The notes: a model not told the origin generated them from the sequence alone. Counted from the stretch's first letter, positions 51,841 to 61,443 are shown. The stretch is DNA of 64,000 nt from Opacimonas sp014872805 (GCA_014872805.1 WKFN01000003.1:62001-126000), one strand, 5' to 3'. A program made the numbers and translations.

Positions 51841-53970
51841 ATGCGTAAAGTCCTTCCCACCTTTTATTATCTTGATCATTTTGCTGAGTTTTTGCAGTTT
51901 TTAACCAAGTACAATGGGCATTTATTGCGCCCACAAGATATTCAATTCATTGCTGTGTTTCGGGCTCAACCGAAAGATGTGCAGTGTGTGTTGGTACGCA
52001 GCCTCAATCGCAAATACCCTTTTTTGGCACATCATACGTTTGCGTATGATGAAATATCTGACCCGGAAGACGCTATTATCGAATGTCATCGCTTAGGCTG
52101 GTTTAGTCAGATCCCACAAAGCGAATATCGAACTTGGCTTGCGCAATTGACCAAAGCGGAATTATTTGGTTTATGTGATGAGTTAGCGCTTCCTGTGCCA
52201 GCTAAATCAGTCGCAAAACCGCACATCTTTGAATGGGTTGAAGCCAGAGCTGAGTACGCACAAGTAAAGGAAACGGCATTGCTGCAAAGCTATAGTTATC
52301 GCTTGATTGATAAGGTGATTGAATATGGCCTGTTCTTGTTTTTTGGTCATTTGTCGGGACGCTTAAATCAGTTTTCGATGCGAGATTTGGGCATTATGCG
52401 CACGCGCAAACAAGTGGCAGAAGGGGCGCGTTATCAGCATCTAGAGGATGCCCAAGCACACTATTACTGGTCAGTTGCCCTGCGCGATGTCAAACGTGCC
52501 AACAAATACGATTTACCACTTCCAGCACCGGTAGAGGATATTGAGACGCTTAACGGAGTAGCACAGGAACTCAAGGATATGTATTGGTTTATGTATGGTA
52601 AGCGTTTTTTTGCGACCGAGCCGAAATTGGCAGTGCAGTATTGGCGCAAATCCCAACACAGCGACGCCATTGCCAAACGTTTGCGCTATGAATATCAGCA
52701 TGGTGACAAAGACCAAGTGATTGCCGAATGTGAGGCGCTGATTGAGGAGCCGCCCAACGAGGTCGTTTTGTTTTTTGCGCTGGATTTTTTGGCGCGTAAA
52801 ACCAAGCAAAAACGCACGAGTATGCTAACCGACTGGTTACGCAGTAGCAGTGATCTCATCACGTTGGATGAAATTCACCGCAACCGAGTCGAGTACGCGT
52901 GTGTCGAGGTTTATCAACATAGAGGTATCGAAGCGTACCGTATGGAAAACGAGCCATGGCGCGCATTGTTTGGACTTGTGTTTTGGCCGCTATTGTTTGA
53001 TCCAAATAATCCAGCGGGTAATGAGTTTGACCACAGGCCATATCATCTCATTCATAATAATCTTTATACCGAGCGTGCTGATGGCGTTGAAGCTGAACTT
53101 GCCAAGCTGCGAGATCCTGGCAAAGCGGAGCGATTGTTACTGCAACGAGCGACGCAATACTACGGTCAAAGCAATGGGATCTTTCGTTGGCACAAAGTCA
53201 TTCATCAGCGTATGGTACGGTTTTTTAAATACCTTAAAACCGAGCAAATCATCAGTATGCTTCGGGCAATGGCACAAAACTACGTGATGTACTGTGATGG
53301 GTTTCCAGATATTGCGATTGTCGAAAATGGACAGTTTATTTTTAAAGAAATTAAAGCCCAAGGTGATGTGCTGCGCAAAAACCAGCTAGTGACCTTGGCC
53401 AAAATGCGTGAACTGGGGTTCGCGGTAGACATTACACGGGTGGAATGGGGCGTTGATCCGGACCAGATTTATGTGGTGGTTGATATCGAAACCACAGGGG
53501 GACGAGTCGGTAATCACCGGATTACTGAAATCGGCGCGGTCAAACTACAATATGGCAAAGTGATTGATGAATGGCAAAGCCTGCTCAACCCTGAGCGCAT
53601 GATCCCCAAAAATATCACGGCGTTGACAGGCATCGATCAGAGCATGGTGGCTAATGCCCCTCGTTTTGCAGAGATTGCTGATAGTTTGCGGAAGTTTATG
53701 GAGGGAACGATTTTTGTCGCGCATAATGTCAATTTTGATTATGGTTTTATTAAAGCAGAATATGAACGATTGGGCGAGCGTTTTAGTATGCCCAAGCTGT
53801 GTACGGTTCAGCAAATGCGACGAACACATCCCAAATTACCATCCTATTCACTGGCTAATTTGACTAAGCATTTTGGCATCAGTATGACCCGTCATCACCG
53901 AGCCATGTCGGATGCGGTAGCCGCGAGTGAACTACTTAATATCATTAATCAAGCCCGCAATGAAAACTAA
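51841..53970 (+). CDS. FAN1-like VRR-NUC nuclease fused to a DnaQ-type 3'-5' exonuclease
   Basis: 709 residues from ATG at 51841 (MRKVLPTFYYLDHFAEFLQF). Residues about 1-380 are helical and FAN1-like, with a SAP/TPR-type middle region. The VRR-NUC domain follows, with its PD-(D/E)xK motif in GFPDIAIVENGQFIFKEIKA and GDVLRKNQLVTLAKMRELGF (about residues 475-525). The C-terminal ~170 residues are a DEDDh exonuclease: ExoI VVVDIETTGG, ExoII VAHNVNFDYGF, ExoIII HHRAMSDAVAASE. FAN1 proteins cut 5' flaps and unhook interstrand cross-links; the exonuclease may degrade products. All catalytic residues appear intact. An upstream start at 51763 would overlap the HNH gene. Confidence 0.9.
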   Translation: MRKVLPTFYYLDHFAEFLQFLTKYNGHLLRPQDIQFIAVFRAQPKDVQCVLVRSLNRKYPFLAHHTFAYDEISDPEDAIIECHRLGWFSQIPQSEYRTWLAQLTKAELFGLCDELALPVPAKSVAKPHIFEWVEARAEYAQVKETALLQSYSYRLIDKVIEYGLFLFFGHLSGRLNQFSMRDLGIMRTRKQVAEGARYQHLEDAQAHYYWSVALRDVKRANKYDLPLPAPVEDIETLNGVAQELKDMYWFMYGKRFFATEPKLAVQYWRKSQHSDAIAKRLRYEYQHGDKDQVIAECEALIEEPPNEVVLFFALDFLARKTKQKRTSMLTDWLRSSSDLITLDEIHRNRVEYACVEVYQHRGIEAYRMENEPWRALFGLVFWPLLFDPNNPAGNEFDHRPYHLIHNNLYTERADGVEAELAKLRDPGKAERLLLQRATQYYGQSNGIFRWHKVIHQRMVRFFKYLKTEQIISMLRAMAQNYVMYCDGFPDIAIVENGQFIFKEIKAQGDVLRKNQLVTLAKMRELGFAVDITRVEWGVDPDQIYVVVDIETTGGRVGNHRITEIGAVKLQYGKVIDEWQSLLNPERMIPKNITALTGIDQSMVANAPRFAEIADSLRKFMEGTIFVAHNVNFDYGFIKAEYERLGERFSMPKLCTVQQMRRTHPKLPSYSLANLTKHFGISMTRHHRAMSDAVAASELLNIINQARNEN

Positions 53971-54020
53971 TCTTGCATACATTGCGTATATGATGTGTTT
54001 ATTCAAAATAGTTTCAAACA

Positions 54021-54356
54021 ATGCACCCAGACGATTTTCCCAAAACCCCACAATCTAAATCTGCCAAACATCGCTCTGTGCGTGAGGTGGCTTCAACTGA
54101 ACTTGACCCAGAACAAGTTTCTCGAGTGATTGAAATGGCGTGGGAAGACCGCACTCCGTTTGAAGCGATTGAAGCGTTATTCGGTTTACCTGAAAAAGAA
54201 GTCATCAAATTGATGCGAGCTAATCTCAAGCGTAAAACATTCAATAATTGGCGCGCAAGAGTATCAGGTAGAGCCACCAAACATGGCGCTTTGCGCAGTC
54301 CAGATGTGAATCGAGGGTATTGTCCTACGCAGTATAAAGCAGTACGTAAGCGCTGA
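54021..54356 (+). CDS. TIGR03643 family protein
   Basis: 111 residues, small and basic. The core ELDPEQVSRVIEMAWEDRTP, then FEAIEALFGLPEKEVIKLMR and WRARVSGRATKHGALR, is the recognisable TIGR03643 pattern; it looks like a helix-turn-helix fold followed by a basic tail. Function unknown. It lies 50 nt downstream of the exonuclease fusion on the same strand and could be part of that transcript. Confidence 0.82.
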   Translation: MHPDDFPKTPQSKSAKHRSVREVASTELDPEQVSRVIEMAWEDRTPFEAIEALFGLPEKEVIKLMRANLKRKTFNNWRARVSGRATKHGALRSPDVNRGYCPTQYKAVRKR

Positions 54357-54518
54357 CATTCATTAGCTGAATGCAATTTGAATTGGGTAAACTTTTGTTC
54401 CGGCGAAAGTCGCATTTCATATTCTCTCAACTATATTTAAAGTACCGATTCCTCTAAATCTTGTCGTTCAGAGGTCGTTACCTATCACATCAAACTCACC
54501 AAATAAGGAAGGATAAAT

Positions 54519-54866
54519 ATGAGTATGTTGGAATCTTCATCTGTGGTCAGCACGACAACGGATTCAACCGACGCAAAGAATACGGCTATGGTCATGTGGC
54601 TAATGAGCAGCGTTTTAGGTGTGATTGCTGGGTTGTTATTTGCGTTTATGCAACGCTCTGAGCCTTATGTTCAAGCACAAGCCAAAGAATGTATTAATTG
54701 GGGCATTACTGTGTTGGTGGTATTGATTATTGGAGCAATCGTCTTTTCAGCCAGTATTATGCCGTTCATCGCCATTGCAAACGTGCTTTTTGCTCTAATG
54801 GGCGCAATTGCAAGCTCAACGGGGTTAAGTTTTAGCGTGCCGTTGAAGTTGCGTTTGCTCAAATAA
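54519..54866 (+). CDS. DUF4870 domain membrane protein
   Basis: 115 residues with a preceding AAGGAAGG box. Three hydrophobic segments (MWLMSSVLGVIAGLLFAFM, INWGITVLVVLIIGAIVFSA, FIAIANVLFALMGAIASST) surround the QAKECINWG motif typical of DUF4870 (compare the family NFQ-like signature). Function unknown. Region 54357-54518 upstream shows no other gene. A terminator follows. Confidence 0.8.
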   Translation: MSMLESSSVVSTTTDSTDAKNTAMVMWLMSSVLGVIAGLLFAFMQRSEPYVQAQAKECINWGITVLVVLIIGAIVFSASIMPFIAIANVLFALMGAIASSTGLSFSVPLKLRLLK

Positions 54867-54890
54867 TCTTTGTGTCATTCCATTCTGTTA

Positions 54891-54917
54891 AACCGGTCGG
54901 ATGGCCGGTTTTTTTGT
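54891..54917 (+). terminator. Rho-independent terminator after the DUF4870 gene
   Basis: AACCGG/CCGGTT with two weaker inner pairs forms a stem with a short loop, followed by a run of T (TTTTT beyond the stem). It starts 25 nt after the stop codon. Confidence 0.75.
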
Positions 54918-54941
54918 ATAAAGTCATTCTAGCATTATTAT

Positions 54942-54960
54942 CTTAATGAGAATTATTTGC
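54942..54960. promoter_or_regulatory. Putative Fur box upstream of the TonB-dependent receptor
   Basis: CTTAATGAGAATTATTTGC matches the 19-bp Fur consensus (GATAATGATAATCATTATC) at about 13-14 positions, including the central TGAxAAT. It lies about 77 nt before the receptor start, in an AT-rich promoter region, so iron repression is likely. Confidence 0.65.
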
Positions 54961-55036
54961 ATTTAGTTTTGTTTTCATCTATATTTGCTCCCGAATTGAT
55001 TTAAAACATACATCGCTCTAAAAAGGAAGGCATCAC

Positions 55037-57133
55037 TTGAAGCACACACTCACATCACTTTCTTGCGCAATTGCCATAACTTTTCCGGCCATCGCAACAA
55101 CGACCGCAGTAGATATTGAAACCATTGAAGTCAAAGCCAAGAACTTATCGGTCAATCATTCCAACGCGGTGAAGACGCCGACTCCGATTTTGGATGTCCC
55201 ACAGAGTTTATCGATTCTGACCGCCAGCGAAATTGAAGGTCGTGGTATTACGAGCATCAGCCAAATTATCGATTATACACCTGGCGTGAACACGTCACAG
55301 GGTGAAGGCCACCGTGATTCAGTGGTATTTCGTGGTGTGCGCTCTACTGCAGACTTTTTTATTGATGGTAATCGCGATGACGTGCAGTATTACCGTGCGC
55401 TGTACAATGTAGAGCAAGTAGAGATTTTGCGTGGTCCGAATGCATTGTTGTTTGGTCGTGGCGGTACCGGTGGTGTGCTGAATCGAGTGAGCAAACGCGC
55501 TGAACTAGATGATGCTAAAAAATCTACCTATACGTTGAGTGTTGATACCTTTGGCGGTGTGATGGGCACCATTGATACAAACCATGTCTTAAATGATGAC
55601 TCTGCATGGCGTTTGAATGCGATGATCGAAAAACTTGAAGGCAACAGAGATTTTTACGATGGCGAGCGCATTGGCTTTAATCCAACATATCGCTATCAGT
55701 TGAGTGATTTTACCCGCATCGATTTGTCGTATGAATTTATCGATCACGAGCGCTTCATCGATCGAGGCATACCGACGGGCGCAGATGGCCGACCAGTGGT
55801 TCGTTTACAGAATATCGTATTTGGTGATCCTGATAACAATTACCACACGGTCAAAGCGAACACGTTCCGTGCCAATATTGAGCATCAGTTCAGCGAAAAC
55901 ATTAAAGGTAATTTCAACGCGTATTATGGCGACTTTGAAAAGCTATATGTGAACTTCTATGCAACCGCTTTCGATTCTACCTCAGATGAAGTGGAATTAG
56001 ATGGTTACATCGATGAAACCGAGCGTAAAAATACTGTACTGTCAGGCAATATCATTAGTGAGTTTGATACAGGCGATATTGAACATACGTTTATGACGGG
56101 TATCGAGTATATAAGTACTGACTCTTATCAATACCGTTATAACCCAGTCTTTAGTACAAATGGTGATGATCGTGAGACGTTTTTGGCCACTCGTCCACTC
56201 GCCTTTAATGCTTTATCGGGAACGACATTTGGCAATGAAGCGTTTACTGTTGCGTTTACCGATCTCAATGACATGACAGATGTGGATTTGGCAGTTACTT
56301 CTTTTTATATCCAAGATGAAATCGCCTTGTCTGAACAGTTTGACCTTGTGCTTGGTGCGCGTTTCGACCGTTTTGATATTACCGTGGATAATATCAAAGC
56401 TGATGAAGTGCGTTCACGTATTGATGAAGAAGTTTCACCACGTGCGGGTTTTATCTACAAACCACAAGAAAATATCTCATTGTATTTGAGTTACAGCGAA
56501 TCCTTCTTACCTCGTTCTGGTGAGCAATATGACAATATCAATGGCAACAATAATCAGCTTGATCCAGATACGTTTACTAACCGCGAAATGGGCTTGAAGT
56601 GGGACTTTGCCGAGACGTTAAGCTTTACCGCCGCGCTGTTTGAAAATGAGCAATCTTCACCGCAAACGGCAGATAACGATCCAGCAACATTAGATGTCAT
56701 TGACTCGCAAATTGACGGCTTTGAATTGCAGTTACTTGGGCAGTTGACAGATAGAGTGAGTTTTAGTGTGAACTACTCACAGCTCGACGGCGAGATCGTC
56801 AATCGTTCTGGCGGTACTGGTTTGTCACCACGCGAGTTACCTGAATCGACATTCTCAGCTTGGACGCAATATGAAATTAATGACCAAGCCGGTGTGAGCC
56901 TAGGTCTGACTTATCAGGACGAGAGCTTCATCGACAATAGCAATTCAGCAGTATTGCCAAGTTACACACGCATCGATTTGGCTGGATACTATGAGTTCTC
57001 GGATGACTTGCGCCTGCAATTGCATATTGAGAATGCCACTGATGAGTTGTATTTCCCAAATGCTCACTCTACTCACCAAGCAACCGTGGCAGAGCCTCTC
57101 AGTGCGACCTTGAAGTTGATTGGTTCGTTATAG
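55037..57133 (+). CDS. TonB-dependent siderophore receptor
   Basis: Outer-membrane ferric-siderophore importer, 698 residues. Start codon is TTG at 55037, 7 nt after a strong AAGGAAGG box. Signal peptide about residues 1-24. The plug domain has PQSLSILTASEIEGRGITSI, NVEQVEILRGPNALLFGRGG and GGVLNRVSK; the 22-strand barrel ends with LRLQLHIENATDELYFP and a C-terminal LIGSL. The pattern fits the FhuA/FpvA-like siderophore subgroup; the ligand is unknown, since no biosynthesis or ABC import genes are adjacent. A Fur box upstream predicts induction in low iron. Confidence 0.93.
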   Translation: MKHTLTSLSCAIAITFPAIATTTAVDIETIEVKAKNLSVNHSNAVKTPTPILDVPQSLSILTASEIEGRGITSISQIIDYTPGVNTSQGEGHRDSVVFRGVRSTADFFIDGNRDDVQYYRALYNVEQVEILRGPNALLFGRGGTGGVLNRVSKRAELDDAKKSTYTLSVDTFGGVMGTIDTNHVLNDDSAWRLNAMIEKLEGNRDFYDGERIGFNPTYRYQLSDFTRIDLSYEFIDHERFIDRGIPTGADGRPVVRLQNIVFGDPDNNYHTVKANTFRANIEHQFSENIKGNFNAYYGDFEKLYVNFYATAFDSTSDEVELDGYIDETERKNTVLSGNIISEFDTGDIEHTFMTGIEYISTDSYQYRYNPVFSTNGDDRETFLATRPLAFNALSGTTFGNEAFTVAFTDLNDMTDVDLAVTSFYIQDEIALSEQFDLVLGARFDRFDITVDNIKADEVRSRIDEEVSPRAGFIYKPQENISLYLSYSESFLPRSGEQYDNINGNNNQLDPDTFTNREMGLKWDFAETLSFTAALFENEQSSPQTADNDPATLDVIDSQIDGFELQLLGQLTDRVSFSVNYSQLDGEIVNRSGGTGLSPRELPESTFSAWTQYEINDQAGVSLGLTYQDESFIDNSNSAVLPSYTRIDLAGYYEFSDDLRLQLHIENATDELYFPNAHSTHQATVAEPLSATLKLIGSL

Positions 57134-57154
57134 GTCGTTCAAACGACTATGAGA

Positions 57155-57178
57155 AACCCAGCTTTAGCTGGGTTTTTT
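57155..57178 (+). terminator. Rho-independent terminator after the receptor gene
   Basis: AACCCAGCT/AGCTGGGTT forms a 9-bp perfect stem with a 2-nt loop, followed by T. The minus-strand ParD-like gene ends inside it: its TAA is at 57164-57166 and its last codons (for KKP and S) are read from the hairpin. Confidence 0.85.
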
Positions 57179-57379
57179 TGGTTTTTGGGCTGTGGGTGAA
57201 TATATAACGATAATTGAATGGTTCACGACTTCGTACGGTAAATCAGGATTATCTTCCATCATCTCACCTATTTTTGCCCAATACTCAATCTGTTTTGGCA
57301 TAGTTCGGTCTAGTGCTTTGCCCATAATGGTAGCTTTCTCAACTAAATCTTGGTCTAGTCTTAAGCTTGCGGTTGCCAT
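57164..57379 (-). CDS. ParD-like antitoxin family protein (orphan)
   Basis: 71 residues. The N-terminal ribbon-helix-helix core ATASLRLDQDLVEKATIMGK and the segment PKQIEYWAKIGEMMEDNPDL match the ParD-like (PF11903) family. It has the usual length plus a Lys/Pro-rich tail read from the overlapping terminator. No ParE/RelE-type toxin gene is next to it: the upstream neighbour on the same strand is 124 nt away and encodes a dehydrogenase. It may be a solitary regulator or an antitoxin remnant. The region 57380-57502 holds no gene. Confidence 0.78.
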   Translation of the reverse strand: MATASLRLDQDLVEKATIMGKALDRTMPKQIEYWAKIGEMMEDNPDLPYEVVNHSIIVIYSPTAQKPKKPS

Positions 57380-57502
57380 AATGTATCTCCTAACAGTTCG
57401 TTATCACATACTTTTGCAACTATCACAAAATTCAATATTGAGGTGTTAATTTAAAGCTATACATCATTTTCTGAACGTCCGGTTTGCACGATAAGCCAAT
57501 CC

Positions 57503-60331
57503 TCAAGATACCGCCGTACTGACCTCATCCAATAAGAACAATACATTTTGATAATCAATGCCAGAGTGTTGTGACAAACCAATTTCGCATGTTTTGGAGT
57601 TGCTATACCCAGTTGTGCACTTACCTTGCACCTGCTGACGAAGCCCTTTCAATGCACTGGCATTGAGTTCTGGTAACGTCATTCCTTTATCTCCAGCAAA
57701 TCCGCAACAGTGGATCCCTTCAGGTTCGATGACGGTCTCTGCGCAGGTTTTTGCAAGGGTGCGTAAATGCTCTGCGATCCCCATTTTTTGGCTACTGCAG
57801 GTGACATGCAGCGCAACAGGCTCGGTTTTAGGCGTAATCGTTAGTTGCGACAAAATATGTTCAACAACAAACTCGGTCGTTTCATAAATAGGTAACACTG
57901 AACCGTGTTCTGTAAGGCGAAGCTTGCATGGGCTAGTATCAAACACGATTGGGTATTCACCGTGTTTGGAGTGATGGTTTAAGCGTTGCAGTAACTCGTT
58001 TGCTTTGTCTTTTGCCGTTTGCGGAAACCCTTTTGAGTGAAATGGCATGCCGCAACATTGTCCATCAATATTATCGGGGAGAATCACTTCATAGCCGGCT
58101 TTTTCAAACACGCTGATCACCACCTCAGGCACACTGCGTTGTTCAAGTGCTTCTCGTGTTGCCCCCATATTGCGCGTAGCACAACTGGGGAAGTAAACCA
58201 CTTTTTTGTTTGTAGACTGTGTGGTACGAGGAATTTTATTGGCGCCTTGAGGATATTTGGCAAACCACAAAGGGATCGTGCCTCGCGAGGACTTGTGCAA
58301 TATCGAGCCGAATTTATCTGTGTTATCACGACCAAGAATACGACTGATTTTGGCTGCACCATTAAGACTCGTTTTGACGACACCGGTAATACTATCAAAT
58401 TGCTTCGCACTGAACTGCGCAATGACCTGACCGAATTTACCGCGCTGTTCCGCACGTAATGCTCTCACCAAATCGCCCGTATTAATGCCGACTGGGCAAC
58501 GTTCGGCACACAATCCAGTCGCGGCACAGGTATCGATACCAAAATGCTGATAATCGTATTCGAGTTGACCCAGTTCTTGACGCTCTGCATCAATCAAATA
58601 CCCCTTATCTTTGAGTTGTTGAATACGACGCCAAATCGCAATGCGTTGGCGCGGGGTAAATGTGAGTTCTTTGGATGGGCATACGACTTCACAAAACCCA
58701 CATTCAATGCACTTATCTACAATTTCATTGGCGGCGGGTAATGCTTTGAGGTTTTTGATGTGGACGTTATTGTCATCATTGAGAATAACACCAGGATTAA
58801 GCACATAGCTCGGATCCATGATCTGCTTGACTTGCTGCATCACGCGATAGGCTTTTTCGCCCCATTCGAGTTCAATAAATGGCGCCATATTGCGACCCGT
58901 ACCGTGTTCGGCCTTGAGCGACCCACCAAAACGTACTGCCACGAGCTGAGCCACATCTTGCATGAAGGCATCGTAACGCGCGATCTGTTCATCTGTATCA
59001 AATGCTTGGGTAAATACAAAGTGCAAATTACCGGCCAAGGCATGCCCAAAGATGATGGCTTCATCGTATAGATATTTGGCAAACAATTCATGCAAGCCTT
59101 GTACACCTTGCGCGAGGGCTTCACTGGGGAATGAGACATCTTCGATGATAACGGTAGTACCCGTCTCACGCACAGCGCCTACAGCGGGGAAAGTCGCTTT
59201 GCGAATGGCCCATAGCTGTGTCGCAAGCGTTTTGTCGGTGGTAAAAGTCACTTGCTCGATGGGGGCAAAGCCGGCCACAATGGCTTCTAGCGCTTCAATT
59301 TGAGAGGCCAATGTTGTGGCATCAGGTGCTGCCGTTTCAATTAATAAGGCAGTACATTGTGGGTCGCGATCGCAAAAGCTCAGTGGTAATCCTGGTTTAC
59401 CTTTGACACTATCCAACGCGCGTTGGTCGAGAAGCTCAGCTGCATCCACGGGAGCCGACTGCAGGCGAGAGGCCAAATCACAGGCCTGAGTCGCATTGGC
59501 AAACAAATATAGGCCAGTAGCACGATGAGGGTGTTCGACGACGGTGTTGTATGTAATATCAGCTATGAAACCAAGAGTACCTTCGGAACCCACCATGAGA
59601 TGCATTAATATATCAATGGGATCGGTAAAATCCGTTAACGCATTCACCGCATAGCCAGTGGTGTTTTTGAGGCGATATTTGTGCGCAATGAGTGCACACA
59701 GTTCGCTGTCCCCTTGCACATCTCGAGCAAGGGCGCTTAGATTGTCAAGCAAATCTTGATGGGAAACCTGAAAACTGGCGACGGATTGCGGATCAGCGGT
59801 ATTTAATATGGTGCCATCCGCCAGCACAATGGTCATCGCCGCGACAGTATAAAAGGTATTGTTCGCAACACCACAGCACATACCCGAGGCATTGTTTGCG
59901 GCAATACCGCCAATTTTGCAGCTGTTAATGGATGCGGGGTCCGGACCAATCTTGCGTCCGTATGGGGCTAAGTATTTATTAGCATCTGCACCAACAACTC
60001 CGGGCTGTAGCGTGATTTGTTTACCCTGATTATGGATCGTGTGACCACGCCATTCTCCACTCAATGTAATCAATACCGAATCGGTAATGGCTTGGCCAGA
60101 CAGACTTGTACCAGCGGCGCGAAATGTCACAGGCACATTGTGCAAAAAACTCAGTGCCAACACATCTTGGACTTCTTCAAGTGAATCAAGATGCACGATC
60201 AGCAACGGGGTCAGCTGATAAAAACTCGCATCCGTGGCATAGGCTCTGCGTCTTGAGATATCTTCAATTAGCTGGTCCGGTGCAAGGCGTTCGCGCAGTG
60301 CACTGAGATAAGACGAGTTAAGAGTGTGCAT
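57503..60331 (-). CDS. FAD- and Fe-S-binding D-lactate dehydrogenase-like protein (Dld-II/GlcD-GlcF type)
   Basis: 942 residues. N-terminal PCMH-type FAD domain (VTFRAAGTSLSGQAIT, and GPDPASINSCKIGGIAANNA), FAD-linked oxidase C-terminal domain with EHGTGRNMAPFIE, then two 4Fe-4S motifs (CIECGFCEVVCPS and CAATGLCAERCPVGI) and a C-terminal CCG domain pair (GQCCGMPFHSKG and HCCGFAGDKG). This architecture is that of Shewanella Dld-II, a membrane-linked D-lactate dehydrogenase; D-2-hydroxyacid relatives such as YdiJ are alternatives. No lactate permease or L-lactate genes are adjacent. A divergent LysR gene next to it is a candidate regulator. Confidence 0.88.
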   Translation of the reverse strand: MHTLNSSYLSALRERLAPDQLIEDISRRRAYATDASFYQLTPLLIVHLDSLEEVQDVLALSFLHNVPVTFRAAGTSLSGQAITDSVLITLSGEWRGHTIHNQGKQITLQPGVVGADANKYLAPYGRKIGPDPASINSCKIGGIAANNASGMCCGVANNTFYTVAAMTIVLADGTILNTADPQSVASFQVSHQDLLDNLSALARDVQGDSELCALIAHKYRLKNTTGYAVNALTDFTDPIDILMHLMVGSEGTLGFIADITYNTVVEHPHRATGLYLFANATQACDLASRLQSAPVDAAELLDQRALDSVKGKPGLPLSFCDRDPQCTALLIETAAPDATTLASQIEALEAIVAGFAPIEQVTFTTDKTLATQLWAIRKATFPAVGAVRETGTTVIIEDVSFPSEALAQGVQGLHELFAKYLYDEAIIFGHALAGNLHFVFTQAFDTDEQIARYDAFMQDVAQLVAVRFGGSLKAEHGTGRNMAPFIELEWGEKAYRVMQQVKQIMDPSYVLNPGVILNDDNNVHIKNLKALPAANEIVDKCIECGFCEVVCPSKELTFTPRQRIAIWRRIQQLKDKGYLIDAERQELGQLEYDYQHFGIDTCAATGLCAERCPVGINTGDLVRALRAEQRGKFGQVIAQFSAKQFDSITGVVKTSLNGAAKISRILGRDNTDKFGSILHKSSRGTIPLWFAKYPQGANKIPRTTQSTNKKVVYFPSCATRNMGATREALEQRSVPEVVISVFEKAGYEVILPDNIDGQCCGMPFHSKGFPQTAKDKANELLQRLNHHSKHGEYPIVFDTSPCKLRLTEHGSVLPIYETTEFVVEHILSQLTITPKTEPVALHVTCSSQKMGIAEHLRTLAKTCAETVIEPEGIHCCGFAGDKGMTLPELNASALKGLRQQVQGKCTTGYSNSKTCEIGLSQHSGIDYQNVLFLLDEVSTAVS

Positions 60332-60429
60332 ACAAAGCCCATATTAATATTGCTAGTCAGTAGCTGATAATAGATGTTGTATCAAGATAAATAAATAGTC
60401 GCATGGTCATAAATTAGTTTCCCTTTTTG

Positions 60430-60438
60430 CTATAATAA
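60430..60438 (+). promoter_or_regulatory. Putative -10 element of the LysR gene
   Basis: TATAATAAT, a near-consensus -10 box, is 33 nt before the GTG at 60471, which supports that start over the TTG at 60444. The divergent region 60332-60470 is also where a LysR protein would bind to control the dehydrogenase gene; no clear T-N11-A palindrome was identified by eye. Confidence 0.4.
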
Positions 60439-60470
60439 TTTGGTTGATTGATTCTATTAGTGGGATAAAT

Positions 60471-61409
60471 GTGGGTAAAGTTAAAGCAGATGACATATTT
60501 TTGTTTGTACAGGTCGTTGAAGCGGGTTCTTTTGCCAAGGTGGCGCAGCAGCTTGAGATCACCAACTCCGTCGTGAGTAAACGTATTGGACGCCTAGAAT
60601 CAGCCTTAAATATGCAGTTGCTCTATCGAACTACGCGCAAGTTGAGTTTGACTGATGGTGGTCGTACGCTTTATGAGAAAGCCAAGTTGGCAAAAGTCGC
60701 TTTACAAGATGCCCAAGATGCGGTGACCGGTTATAGCGATAACTTAAGTGGAACCATTCGTTTATCGGTGCCATCGGTATCGGCATCAGTGTTAATCAAT
60801 CAAGCATTGGCAGAGTTTACTCAGCAATATCCAGACATCAATATTGATTTAGTCGTGGCCGATCATTTTGTGGATATGTTGGAGGAAGGCTTTGATTTGG
60901 CGATACGTACAGGAGAGTTGGCGGATTCCAGCTTGATTGCGAGGCGTTTGGTGGATTCTGATTGGGTCTTGGTCGCCAGTCCGGAATATTTGCGCCACAA
61001 CGGTGTACCACAACATTCAAGACAACTGCAATATCACAACTGTTTGACGTATAAATATGAAAGCTCTGGCGCGGATACGTGGCGCTTAGCGGTCAACGGG
61101 ATAGATTACTACGAGAGAGTCAGTGGTAATTTTCAAGCAAATAATTTGTTATCACTCAAAACCGCTGTGTTGTCTGGTATTGGTATTGCGTATTTACCCA
61201 AAGTCGCAGTGCATGAAGAACTCAAAGCTCAATCACTGGTGGCGTTATTACCTGAATACGATACTAAGCAAATTGGTATATATGCGGTGTATCCGAACAT
61301 GCGTCAACCCGATCAAAAGCTCAAATTACTCATTGAACACATACGCAATGTGTATTTACAACATGAAGATTGGTTTATCAGACAGAAAAAAGTTAGGTCG
61401 AAGACCTAG
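60471..61409 (+). CDS. LysR family transcriptional regulator
   Basis: 312 residues from GTG at 60471. Winged helix-turn-helix in FVQVVEAGSFAKVAQQLEIT followed by NSVVSKRIGRLESALNMQLL and the wing RTTRKLSLTDGG. The effector domain (about 90-300) is a periplasmic-binding-type fold: SGTIRLSVPSVSASVLI, DLAIRTGEL, GIGIAYLPKVAV. Closest in style to the CrgA-type LysR subgroup that regulates neighbouring oxidoreductases. It is divergent from the D-lactate dehydrogenase gene, which it may control. Confidence 0.9.
   Translation: MGKVKADDIFLFVQVVEAGSFAKVAQQLEITNSVVSKRIGRLESALNMQLLYRTTRKLSLTDGGRTLYEKAKLAKVALQDAQDAVTGYSDNLSGTIRLSVPSVSASVLINQALAEFTQQYPDINIDLVVADHFVDMLEEGFDLAIRTGELADSSLIARRLVDSDWVLVASPEYLRHNGVPQHSRQLQYHNCLTYKYESSGADTWRLAVNGIDYYERVSGNFQANNLLSLKTAVLSGIGIAYLPKVAVHEELKAQSLVALLPEYDTKQIGIYAVYPNMRQPDQKLKLLIEHIRNVYLQHEDWFIRQKKVRSKT
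61388..61408 (-). terminator. Rho-independent terminator after the porin gene
   Basis: On the minus strand TAGGTC/GACCTA forms a 6-bp stem with a TTC loop, then AC and a run of T. It overlaps the 3' end of the convergent LysR gene, whose TAG stop is in the hairpin. Confidence 0.65.
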
Positions 61410-61443
61410 CTTTGTGTTTCTATGTTTAGCTGTTTTGGGGTTC

